A DNA stretch of 60,030 nucleotides, taken from the NCBI GenBank assembly GCA_019359495.1, contig JAHHHF010000109.1:1-60030 (forward strand), in the 5' to 3' direction. Of this stretch, positions 26,050-32,976 are shown piece by piece; position 1 is the stretch's first letter, and the number at the start of each line of letters is the position of its first letter. Under the pieces are notes generated by a model. The model saw nothing but the letters and a program-made list of their open reading frames with translations, had not been told where the DNA came from and made no database searches. The DNA comes from Goleter apudmare HA4340-LM2. Lineage in GTDB: Bacteria; Cyanobacteriota; Cyanobacteriia; Cyanobacteriales; Nostocaceae. A program made the position numbers and the translations under genes.

Positions 26050-27051
26050 ATGGATAGACGCTTATTTCTGCAACAAACTTCTTTATTTACCATAACTTTA
26101 GCAAGTGCTAAAGTACTTTCAGCATGTAGTCCTAGTAGCAATACTACAGATATTCAAGAAATTAACATTGGTGTGCTGTCTACAGAATCTCAGGCTAATC
26201 AAAAGCCTCTGTGGGAACCTTTCGCAGCAGCCATGTCTAAGGAAATTGGCATTACAATCAAACCTTTCTATGTGACTCAGTATGCAGCAGTCATAGAAGC
26301 CATGCGCTTCGGTAAAGTTCAAGTAGCTTGGTTGGGTGGTAAGTCTTATATTGAAGCTGCAAAAGTTGCTAGTGCGGAAGCATTTGCTCAAGTTGTGAGT
26401 GAAGATGGCACAAAAGGCTACTACTCTCACTTGATTATGAATAAAGATAATCCCATCAGTGCTGAAGCTAAGGCAGAAGGTGGTGATAAATACATATTAA
26501 AAAATGCAGCTAAACTCACCTTTGCTTTTAACGATCCTAATTCTACTTCCGGATTTTTAGTACCAAGCTATTATGTTTTTGTAAAAAATAATGTCGATCC
26601 CAAAAAAGCTTTCAAGCGTTTAATTTTTGCTGGTAATCATGAGGCATGTGCTCTCGCGGTTGCTAATAAACAAGTAGATGTCGCTACAGTCAGTAGCGAA
26701 GCTTTAGAACGATTAAAAGAAACCAATCCGCAAGCACGGGAAAAACTAGAAATTATCTGGAAATCAACTTTAATTCCTAGTGATCCTCTGGTCTACCGCC
26801 AAGATTTATCATCAGACATCAAGAAAAAGTTTCAAAACTTTTTTTACAACTACAAAGATGAAAAAATTTTAAAACCTTTGAAAGTTGCTGGTTTTGTTCC
26901 TGCTGAGGATAAAAATTGGAATACTATTCGGGAATTGGAGATTGCTAAGGCAATTCAAGAAACACAATCTCAAGAGAGTTTAAATGAGCAAGAAAAGCAG
27001 AAAAAGCTAGCAGAACTCAATCAACAACTCCAAGCAATTCAAACAAAATAA
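26050..27051 (+). CDS. phnD: phosphonate ABC transporter substrate-binding protein 2
   Basis: A 333-residue paralogue of the preceding PhnD, clearly from tandem duplication: the segments STESQANQKPLWEPF, VIEAMRFG and FNDPNSTSGFLVPSYYVF are shared. Differences are informative. This copy is a lipoprotein (LASAKVLSAC, lipobox LSAC), copy 1 lacks the Cys, and the ligand loop reads VAWLGG here against IAWYGG there. Two binding proteins feeding one permease suggest different ligand ranges, for example phosphonate versus phosphite or different side chains. Ligands are not readable from sequence. Confidence 0.92.
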   Translation: MDRRLFLQQTSLFTITLASAKVLSACSPSSNTTDIQEINIGVLSTESQANQKPLWEPFAAAMSKEIGITIKPFYVTQYAAVIEAMRFGKVQVAWLGGKSYIEAAKVASAEAFAQVVSEDGTKGYYSHLIMNKDNPISAEAKAEGGDKYILKNAAKLTFAFNDPNSTSGFLVPSYYVFVKNNVDPKKAFKRLIFAGNHEACALAVANKQVDVATVSSEALERLKETNPQAREKLEIIWKSTLIPSDPLVYRQDLSSDIKKKFQNFFYNYKDEKILKPLKVAGFVPAEDKNWNTIRELEIAKAIQETQSQESLNEQEKQKKLAELNQQLQAIQTK

Positions 27052-27072
27052 TATAGTAATCCTAGAATCTCA

Positions 27073-27108
27073 GGATGGTGCGTTACGCTCCGCGATAACA
27101 CACCCTAC
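27073..27108. repeat. TAACGCACC-family dispersed repeat
   Basis: ATGGTGCGTTACGCTCCGCG then ATAACACACCCTAC is the common Nostoc palindrome in which GGTGCGTTA and TAACACACC pair. It lies immediately left of the MITE at 27109. Confidence 0.6.
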
Positions 27109-27237
27109 TGGCGTGTCTAAGCTAATTTTGTGTATTAGCAATCTCTTGTAGTACGGGCATCTTGCCCGTACTAATTAGCGGGCAAGATGCCCGCACCACA
27201 AGAAAATTTTTTGCACTATTTTAGCCTTGACACGCCA
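27109..27237. mobile_element. MITE of the TGGCGTGTC family
   Basis: A 129-bp gene-free element. The left end TGGCGTGTCTAAGCTAATTT and the reversed right end TGGCGTGTCAAGGCTAAAAT agree at most positions. The 4-bp sequence CTAC flanks it on both sides (27105-27108 and 27238-27241), a likely target duplication. Inside are two stem-loops, TACGGGCATCTTGCCCGTA and GCGGGCAAGATGCCCGC, whose arms can also pair with each other. It sits between phnD2 and phnE and so will be transcribed with the operon. Confidence 0.75.
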
Positions 27238-27318
27238 CTACAGATAATACAAGCAATTGAGAAAAATATTGCTTGCAAGAATTTCAGATTTTTTGCAATT
27301 TAAAATTCACCAACGAAA

Positions 27319-28143
27319 GTGCAACAACAAAATGGTCTAGTGACTACCTCATCTCCTGCGGTAGTAAAAATGTTAGAGAAAGAAGCAAAACTTGTGAATA
27401 CAAGTAGAATATTATTCTTGATAGCTGTTATTGCTATCTTGATTTTTTCTTATCAACAAAGTGAACTAGATTTCGTCTTGCTGTCACAGCGTGGCAGTAG
27501 TATGGCAGAGTATATCCGTTCATACATTCCTCCAGACTTTAGTGATTGGAAATATTATCTGGAGGAAACCATCATTACCATATCGATGGGAATTTGGGGA
27601 ACGTTAATGGCAGCGATCGCTGCTGTACCTCTATCGATTTTGGCATCAAGTAATATCTGTCCCGTGTGGATTGTGCAACCAACACGCCGCATTCTAGACG
27701 CGATGCGTGCTATTAACGAGCTTGTGTTTGCCCTCGTCTTTGTGGTGGCTGTGGGTTTAGGGCCGTTTGCTGGGGTTTTGGCTTTATTTGTCCACACTGC
27801 GGGGACTTTAGGCAAACTTTTCTCTGAAGCAGTCGAGGCCATTGATCCAGGCCCTGTGGAAGGGATTCGTGCTACCGGTGCGAATTCAATTCAAGAGGTT
27901 ATATATGGCGTGTTTCCCCAAGTCATGCCTTTGTGGACTTCTTTTACTCTCTATCGCTTTGAGGCCAATGTCCGTTCTGCATCGGTGTTAGGAATTGTGG
28001 GTGCTGGTGGTATTGGGGTATCTCTGTATCAAAGTTTTGGCGCTTTTCAGTACCAAAAAGTCTGTGCAATTTTGATTATTTTGATTGTTGCTACTGGTAC
28101 GATTGATTTCCTCTCTTCTAAGGTGAGAGAGAGGCTGATTTAA
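27319..28143 (+). CDS. phnE: phosphonate ABC transporter permease
   Basis: A 274-residue inner-membrane permease of the PhnE family with about six membrane helices. The cytoplasmic EAA-loop that contacts PhnC reads EGIRATGANSIQEVIYGVFP. The family end GIGVSLYQSFGAFQYQKVCA and TIDFLSSKVRERLI is intact. The start is GTG 27319; ATG 27370 is a later candidate but would trim the family N-terminus. It completes the phnC-phnD-phnD2-phnE importer. A hairpin with arms CAGCAAA and TTTTGCTG (28161-28203) follows and may end transcription. Confidence 0.93.
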   Translation: MQQQNGLVTTSSPAVVKMLEKEAKLVNTSRILFLIAVIAILIFSYQQSELDFVLLSQRGSSMAEYIRSYIPPDFSDWKYYLEETIITISMGIWGTLMAAIAAVPLSILASSNICPVWIVQPTRRILDAMRAINELVFALVFVVAVGLGPFAGVLALFVHTAGTLGKLFSEAVEAIDPGPVEGIRATGANSIQEVIYGVFPQVMPLWTSFTLYRFEANVRSASVLGIVGAGGIGVSLYQSFGAFQYQKVCAILIILIVATGTIDFLSSKVRERLI

Positions 28144-28160
28144 ATCTGGGCGATCGCTGT

Positions 28161-28203
28161 TCAGCAAACTCACAGGGAACGGTTTTCTCCTGGGGTTTTG
28201 CTG
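28161..28203. terminator. possible hairpin terminator between phnE and phnF
   Basis: CAGCAAACTC and GGGGTTTTGCTG can pair, with GGGAA/TTCTCC inside, between the convergent ends of phnE and phnF. The run of T after the stem is short, so termination is uncertain. Confidence 0.4.
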
Positions 28204-28230
28204 TCTGAGGGTGGTTTCAATTAATTAAAA

Positions 28231-28956
28231 TTATGTTGTCAAGTCATTTTCAAAAACCAACTCCATGCGATCGCCCCGCAATCTAGTCACACCATATTCA
28301 ATTACATTACCTGTTTGATCGACGTTGACTGACTCCGCCAACAGGATCGGTTGATTGAGTGGTAGGTTTAACCACTGAGCATCTTGTGACTGCACTAAAC
28401 GCGCAGAAACACAAGTGCTGCGCCGGATATGATCACATCCATATAGCTGCTGTAAAAATTGCGAGATAGATTGCTGTTCTCGCAAAATCTGGATGTTTTT
28501 TGGCTCTAAAATATCTGGAAACTGTTTTAAAGGAAAATACCCAGTACCTACACTAATCGGTTCCTCATCAGCTAAACCCAAACGTTCAATTAACGCCACC
28601 GGTTCACCAAGACTAATCTCTAACCCTTTAGCGACGGCGTTGTCGGCTGGTACTTCCACAACTCGGAGTAGTTGAAATCTGGCTTGCCAACCTTGGGCTT
28701 TCAGGGTTTGGTTGTAGCGTACCCGCTTACCAATGGCATAACGGATCGTTTTCGCCGCGACAAAAGTCCCCCGTCCCCGATCAACCCGTAATAATCCTTC
28801 GGTTTTGAGCAGAGCGATCGCTTGTCTCAAGGTATGGCGATTCACTGCAAATTGTGCTGCTAACTTCGCTTCGGTTGGTAGTTGTTCTCCTACTTGATAA
28901 ACTCCTTGGTCGATATGTTGTCGCAATTGGGCAGCTATTTGGGCATAAAGGGACAT
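28231..28956 (-). CDS. phnF: GntR/HutC-family regulator of phosphonate genes
   Basis: A 241-residue PhnF-type repressor. Residues 1-70 form the GntR winged helix (QLRQHIDQGVYQVGEQLPTE, VNRHTLRQAIALLKTEGLLR, RGRGTFVA), and residues ~95-235 are a UTRA ligand domain ending LLAESVNVDQTGNVIEYGVT. I place the start at ATG 28956 (MSLYAQ). The frame is open for 15 more codons to 29001, but those codons come from a dispersed repeat and do not belong to the family. It is divergent from phnG; a HutC-type palindrome at 29061-29070 is its probable operator. Its ligand is presumably a phosphonate or pathway intermediate. Confidence 0.9.
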   Translation of the reverse strand: MSLYAQIAAQLRQHIDQGVYQVGEQLPTEAKLAAQFAVNRHTLRQAIALLKTEGLLRVDRGRGTFVAAKTIRYAIGKRVRYNQTLKAQGWQARFQLLRVVEVPADNAVAKGLEISLGEPVALIERLGLADEEPISVGTGYFPLKQFPDILEPKNIQILREQQSISQFLQQLYGCDHIRRSTCVSARLVQSQDAQWLNLPLNQPILLAESVNVDQTGNVIEYGVTRLRGDRMELVFENDLTT

Positions 28957-29001
28957 GGGGCACTTGTACTGAGCATAGTCGAAGTATTGGGCATCGGGCA
29001 T
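28957..29001. repeat. dispersed repeat at the 5' end of phnF
   Basis: GGGGCACTTGTACTGAGCAT then AGTCGAAGTATTGGGCAT is a degraded member of the CTGAGCGAAGTCGAAG family. It lies in the phnF leader and extends the frame upstream of the true start. Confidence 0.5.
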
Positions 29002-29060
29002 GATGCAGTAATTTTAGATTGTCAACTGAGCAAAATTAGGTTACTGTATTTTCATCTAGA

Positions 29061-29070
29061 TGTCTAGACA
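29061..29070. promoter_or_regulatory. HutC/PhnF-type operator
   Basis: The perfect palindrome TGTCTAGACA fits the HutC-subfamily operator pattern GTxTAxAC, and PhnF belongs to that subfamily. It lies in the divergent phnF-phnG gap, 105 bases before phnF and about 170 before phnG, where it could control both. An imperfect copy, TGTCTAGCAA, is at 29148-29157. Confidence 0.65.
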
Positions 29071-29100
29071 AGTTTAAGTATAGTTTAAGGAAAATTCAAA
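29071..29100 (-). promoter_or_regulatory. 11-bp direct repeat resembling a Pho box
   Basis: On the minus strand CTTAAACT occurs twice with a 3-base spacer (29089-29082, 29078-29071), preceded by TTTGAATT (29100-29093) in the same 11-bp phase. The copies differ from the PyTTAAPyPy(T/A) consensus at one position (A for Py), so this is a weaker site than 23832-23861. It abuts the PhnF palindrome. Confidence 0.45.
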
Positions 29101-29242
29101 TAAGTCAGCAACGTGTAGGGACGTAGACACAGCCATACAAAAACTGATGTCTAGCAAATCCTACACTAAATATCTCCCAAACTCTTGAGTCTACTTCAGT
29201 AGACTTGAGCTATTAGCCAGGGAATTGATTCCCCGACGGGTG

Positions 29243-29743
29243 ATGAAGCCAATTTACACGCTGTTTCCTCGTAACCAAACTATGGCGATCGCAATGCAAC
29301 GACAAGCATGGATGGCGACACTAGCCAAAGCTGATTTTGAGCTATTAGAGCAGTTAATTAACAAAATAGATAACTTGCCCAAATATAGTTTCTTACGTTC
29401 CCCAGAGATTGGGCTAGCAATGGTGCGGGGACGGGCTGGCGGTATGGGAGAACCATTTAACCTAGGGGAAATTACCATGACTCGTTGTGTAGTGCAGCTA
29501 GAAAGTCAGCCAGAGAATGAGGGAATTGCAGGGTTTGGTTATGTTGCAGGGCGATCGCAGCGTCACGCTGAACTAGCAGCCCTCTGTGACGCCCTATTGC
29601 AAAGTTCCCAATGGCATGAACAGATACAAACCGCAGTCATTCAACCTCTGCAACAACAACGCGAGCAACAACAAGAACTCAAACAACGCCAAACCGCCGC
29701 CACCAAAGTTAACTTCTTCACGATGGTTAGAGGAGAGGGGTGA
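29243..29743 (+). CDS. phnG: C-P lyase subunit PhnG
   Basis: A 166-residue subunit of the C-P lyase core complex (PhnGHIJ). With PhnI it helps to replace adenine of ATP by methylphosphonate, giving ribose methylphosphonate 5-triphosphate. RQAWMATLAKADFELLEQLI, EIGLAMVRGRAGGMGEPFNL, GYVAGRSQRHAELAALCDAL and the closing VNFFTMVRGEG are all family hallmarks. Start candidates are ATG 29243 (chosen), TTG 29225 and ATG 29282 (MAIAMQRQ), the last being closest to E. coli PhnG. It is first in the catalytic operon. Confidence 0.93.
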   Translation: MKPIYTLFPRNQTMAIAMQRQAWMATLAKADFELLEQLINKIDNLPKYSFLRSPEIGLAMVRGRAGGMGEPFNLGEITMTRCVVQLESQPENEGIAGFGYVAGRSQRHAELAALCDALLQSSQWHEQIQTAVIQPLQQQREQQQELKQRQTAATKVNFFTMVRGEG

Positions 29744-29830
29744 TGCACTTCGACTGCACTCAGTGCGCGGGAGATGGGGATAAGAACCTTAATCCTGGAC
29801 TCTTGACAAATGACAAATAACAAATGACAA
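29744..29830. repeat. palindromic repeat and TGACAAA tandem repeat
   Basis: Between phnG and phnH, CACTTCGACTGCACTCAGTG is a member of the GAGCGAAGTCGAAG palindrome family, followed by a heptameric array (TGACAAATGACAAATAACAA ATGACAAATGACC), the cyanobacterial STRR type. The array runs up to and into the phnH start. Confidence 0.65.
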
Positions 29831-30421
29831 ATGACCAATCTTACATATTTACCAGGCTTTCAAGATGCGGTTCACGATGCCCAACGGACATTTCGGGCGC
29901 TACTCGATGCTAATGCTAGACCGGGAATAGTTTATACGATCGCTGCTCAAATTACTCCGCCTGTGGGCTTAACGCCTGCTTGTGCGGCAGCTTGCTTAAC
30001 TCTATTAGATTTAGATGTGCGGGTGTGGCTGCAACCGAGTTTTGCAGATGCTCTCAGGACTTGGTTGGTGTTTCATACTGGCTGTAGATTTACACAGCAA
30101 CCCCAAGAAGCTGACTTTGCGATCGCGCCAGATTTAACCACATTGCCGGAATTATCTAGTTTTAGTTGGGGGACACCAGAACAACCAGAAGCCTCAACAA
30201 CGCTGTTGGTACAGGTAGAAAGTTTGCAGGGTGGGCAAGATGTCATCATCACCGGGCCAGGAATTTTAGATCAACGCACTATTTCCCCCACACTCCCCCC
30301 TAATTTTTGGCACTTCTGGGAACAGAATCATCAAGCTTATCCCCAAGGTATAGATGTCTTATTGTTTACGGAAAATGCCGTCATGGGATTACCACGCACA
30401 GCAAAAGTAATTTGTAATTAA
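29831..30421 (+). CDS. phnH: C-P lyase subunit PhnH
   Basis: A 196-residue C-P lyase core subunit of the phosphoribosyltransferase-like fold, which binds PhnJ side-on in the complex. The family segments GFQDAVHDAQRTFRALLDAN, TLLDLDVRVWLQPSFADALR, FHTGCRFTQQPQEADFAI and GPGILDQRTI are present. The ATG at 29831 is embedded in the last unit of a TGACAAA tandem repeat; it is the only good start. It is 87 bases after phnG. Confidence 0.93.
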   Translation: MTNLTYLPGFQDAVHDAQRTFRALLDANARPGIVYTIAAQITPPVGLTPACAAACLTLLDLDVRVWLQPSFADALRTWLVFHTGCRFTQQPQEADFAIAPDLTTLPELSSFSWGTPEQPEASTTLLVQVESLQGGQDVIITGPGILDQRTISPTLPPNFWHFWEQNHQAYPQGIDVLLFTENAVMGLPRTAKVICN

Positions 30422-30500
30422 CAGCCGAATTACCCATGACAAATAACAAATAACCAATAACAACCTTAGCGAATGAACTTGAATTTACACCAATCTACTT

Positions 30501-30986
30501 ATGTTAGATATTCGCCTTGCAAACCCTGAGGATTTGCCCTTACTGATACAGTTGTATGCCGAGATGGATGGTGATGAACCCTTATCAAGCGATCGCGCTG
30601 CACAAGTATTCGATGAAATCAACCAAATTCCTAACTATCACATCTATCTGGCATTTCAGGATCAGGAACCTGTAGGTACTTTTACCTTGCTGTATGCTCC
30701 CACAATGATGCATCGGGGTTATCACAAATTTGCTGTGTTAGATTCCGTCACCGTTACACCGAAAGTTCGAGGAAAAGGGATTGGTAGCCAAATGGTGAAA
30801 GCTGCACTACAACTGAGCGCTGAGGTGGGGTGCTATAAATTAATGCTGTCTTCTAATATCAGACGCGATCGCGCTCACAAGTTCTATCAAGAATTAGGTT
30901 TTGAGCAGCATGGCTGGAGTTTTAAGTGTGTTTTGAATAGGGAACAGGGCATGGTGAACACTGAGCGAAGTCGAAGTGTTCACTGA
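30501..30986 (+). CDS. GNAT N-acetyltransferase
   Basis: A 161-residue GNAT acetyltransferase with an acetyl-CoA loop VTVTPKVRGKGIGSQMVKAA (the R/Q-x-x-G-x-G/A motif) and family end RRDRAHKFYQELGFEQHGWSF. PhnO of enteric C-P lyase operons is a GNAT enzyme acetylating aminoalkylphosphonates, so this gene may do the same. It is, however, not clearly orthologous and protein N-acetylation of other amines cannot be excluded. The last 12-14 residues (EQGMVNTERSRSVH) come from a dispersed palindrome. It lies between phnH and phnI. Confidence 0.82.
   Translation: MLDIRLANPEDLPLLIQLYAEMDGDEPLSSDRAAQVFDEINQIPNYHIYLAFQDQEPVGTFTLLYAPTMMHRGYHKFAVLDSVTVTPKVRGKGIGSQMVKAALQLSAEVGCYKLMLSSNIRRDRAHKFYQELGFEQHGWSFKCVLNREQGMVNTERSRSVH
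30949..30984. repeat. GAGCGAAGTCGAAG palindrome at the GNAT 3' end
   Basis: GTGAACACTGAGCGAAGTCG then AAGTGTTCACTG is a near-perfect hairpin (GTGAACACT/AGTGTTCAC) that supplies the last ~12 codons and delays the stop of the GNAT gene. Confidence 0.7.
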
Positions 30987-31048
30987 GATAAGTAATATTC
31001 TTGACCCTGTAATTTGTTATTAAAATTTTCAAGAAGAGAGAAAAACTT

Positions 31049-32278
31049 ATGCCGTATGTTGCAGTCAAAGGTGGAGAACAGGCAATCCAGAATGCGGAAG
31101 CGCTACTAAAAAGTAGACGCCGGGGTGATCCTGACATAGCTGAACTGAAACTAGAACAAATTGAACAGCAGCTCGCCTTAGCTGTCGAGCGGGTAATGTG
31201 TGAAGGTAGCCTTTATGACCGCAAATTAGCAGCCCTAGCAATTAAACAATCTTGGGGTGATTTGGTAGAAGCGATTTTCTTATTACGCGCCTACCGTACC
31301 ACCCTACCCCGGTTTTATTACACTCAACCACTGGATACCAGCAAAATGCAGATTCAGAGGCGGATTTCTGCAATCTTTAAAGATGTGCCAGGGGGGCAAT
31401 GTTTAGGGACTACCTTCGACTACATCCACAGATTATTAGACTTTAAGCTCATGGCAGAGGGTGAAATTCCCCCAGCACCAGAAGCTGAGGCTATGAATGA
31501 ACCCGTTCCCCGTGTAATTGACACCCTGGATAGAGAAGGATTGATGCAACCGGAAAAGGGGCTTCGACTGCGCTCAGCCCACGCGGAGATAGGAGAGCAG
31601 GGGGAACAAGCAAACAAAGATTCTTCCTTATCTCCCTCAACCCCCCGTGGACTGAGCGAAGCCGAAGTCTCATCCCCTTTCGACTTGACTCGTCAACCCC
31701 TCACCTTTCCGGCGGGAAGGGATGCGAGACTGCAAAATTTAGCCCGTGCAGATGAGGGCTTTTTGCTGTCTTTGGCGTATTCTACCCAACGCGGTTATGG
31801 CAGAAACCATCCTTTTGCGGGCGAGATTCGGATGGGAGAAGTAGAGGTGGTGATCTTTCCGGAAGAACTGGGATTTGAAGTTGCGATCGCAGATATTACC
31901 GTCACAGAAGTGCAGATGGTAAATCAGTTTAAAGGTAGCGAAGAATTACCTGCCCAATTCACCCGTGGCTATGGGCTTACCTTTGGACACAACGAACGCA
32001 AAGCCATGTCAATGGCCTTAGTAGATCGGGCAATGCGCGCTGAAGAATTGGGCGAAGCTGTGGAAAGTCCCGCCCAAAATGTGGAGTTTGTCCTTTACCA
32101 TTCCGACAACGTAGAAGCACAGGGTTTCGTCCAGCATTTGAAACTACCCCACTACATTGACTTTCAAGCAGAGTTAAATTTAGTCAGAAAAATTCGCCAG
32201 CAGCAGAAAGATACTCAATCAACCGCAGAATTGCCACCTGTAGAAAATAATGAATTAGTTTTAGAAACAGCAAAATGA
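31049..32278 (+). CDS. phnI: C-P lyase subunit PhnI, with repeat-derived insertion
   Basis: A 409-residue PhnI, the nucleosidase-like subunit that, with G, H and L, attaches phosphonate to ribose triphosphate. E. coli PhnI has about 354 residues. The extra length is mostly an insertion at ~170-208 between DREGLMQPEKG and SSPFDLTRQPLTFPAGRDAR. The insertion (LRLRSAHAEIGEQGEQANKD, then SSLSPSTPRGLSEAEV) is encoded by two inverted copies of the GCTTCGACTGCGCTCAG repeat with spacer. Flanking conserved blocks (MQIQRRISAIFKDVPGGQCL, DEGFLLSLAYSTQRGYGRNH, ARGYGLTFGHNERKAMSMAL-like) are intact. The stop overlaps the next start (ATGA). Confidence 0.93.
   Translation: MPYVAVKGGEQAIQNAEALLKSRRRGDPDIAELKLEQIEQQLALAVERVMCEGSLYDRKLAALAIKQSWGDLVEAIFLLRAYRTTLPRFYYTQPLDTSKMQIQRRISAIFKDVPGGQCLGTTFDYIHRLLDFKLMAEGEIPPAPEAEAMNEPVPRVIDTLDREGLMQPEKGLRLRSAHAEIGEQGEQANKDSSLSPSTPRGLSEAEVSSPFDLTRQPLTFPAGRDARLQNLARADEGFLLSLAYSTQRGYGRNHPFAGEIRMGEVEVVIFPEELGFEVAIADITVTEVQMVNQFKGSEELPAQFTRGYGLTFGHNERKAMSMALVDRAMRAEELGEAVESPAQNVEFVLYHSDNVEAQGFVQHLKLPHYIDFQAELNLVRKIRQQQKDTQSTAELPPVENNELVLETAK
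31559..31673. repeat. inverted pair of dispersed repeats inside phnI
   Basis: GGGCTTCGACTGCGCTCAGC (31559-31578) and its near-complement GGACTGAGCGAAGCCGAAGT (31651-31670) face each other and, with the ~70 bases between, form an in-frame addition of about 39 codons to phnI. It looks like a small composite mobile repeat tolerated in a surface loop. Confidence 0.7.
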
Positions 32279-32718
32279 TTACAGGAATTAATCATATTAC
32301 CTTGGCAGTAGCCGACCTAGAAAAATCCTTTGATTTCTACACCAAAATTCTGGGTTGTAAAGCGATCGCCAAATGGAAAAGAGGAGCATATTTACTAGCA
32401 GGTAACTTATGGTTGTGCCTATCTGTTGATGAACACACCCGCCAACATCCAGCTAAAGAATACACCCATCTTGCTTTTAGTGTTGCTGAAGAGGATTTTT
32501 CCGAATATAGCGATCGCCTAATTTCTCTGGGCGTCAAACAGTGGAAACAAAACACCAGTGAAGGCGATTCCCTATACATCCTCGACCCAGACTACCATAA
32601 ACTTGAACTGCATATTGGTGATTTATCTTCTAGAATTGCGGCGACTAAAAAGGCACCCTACGAAGGCATGGAATTTTTCTTGCTTAGTGTTCTTTGCGTG
32701 CTTTGTGGTTCGTTTTAA
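32275..32718 (+). CDS. FosA-like glyoxalase-fold thiol transferase
   Basis: A 147-residue vicinal-oxygen-chelate protein very like FosA, which opens the epoxide of the phosphonate antibiotic fosfomycin with glutathione. Metal ligands are in place: His 7 (GINHITLAV), His 65 (EYTHLAFSV) and Glu 111 (KLELHIGDL). So are WKRGAYLLAGNLWLCLSVDE, NTSEGDSLYILDPDYH and PYEGMEFF. It overlaps the phnI stop by 4 bases and is thus translationally coupled to C-P lyase. The last 12 residues (LLSVLCVLCGSF) come from a dispersed repeat. It may protect against fosfomycin or handle another epoxy- or unsaturated phosphonate; the true substrate is unknown. Confidence 0.88.
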   Translation: MITGINHITLAVADLEKSFDFYTKILGCKAIAKWKRGAYLLAGNLWLCLSVDEHTRQHPAKEYTHLAFSVAEEDFSEYSDRLISLGVKQWKQNTSEGDSLYILDPDYHKLELHIGDLSSRIAATKKAPYEGMEFFLLSVLCVLCGSF

Positions 32719-32960
32719 AAATTAGCAATGCTAAACTCATACGAAAAATATGGTTGTCAAAAAATCTCATATTCCGTATTTTGTGGTTATATTAGCCCTT
32801 CCAATGTGACTTCAAAAAGCTCTTTTTTCTCTCTGCTTGCTCTGCTCATCTGCGGTTCAATCAATTAATTTTTAATCGCAGAGAAGCAGAGAAAAGAGTG
32901 TACAGAGGAATTTATCAACGAGAATCTTTATCAACCTTAAAAATGCTAATTCTAGTTATA
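32719..32960. repeat. intergenic stretch with CTCTGCGTT-type dispersed repeats
   Basis: TCTCTCTGCTTGCTCTGCTC and AATCGCAGAGAAGCAGAGAA form a long inverted repeat of the CTCTGCG family. Related text occurs at 34810-34855 and 36684-36724. No gene is seen. Confidence 0.55.
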
Positions 32961-32976
32961 TCGAGAGGCGAATATA

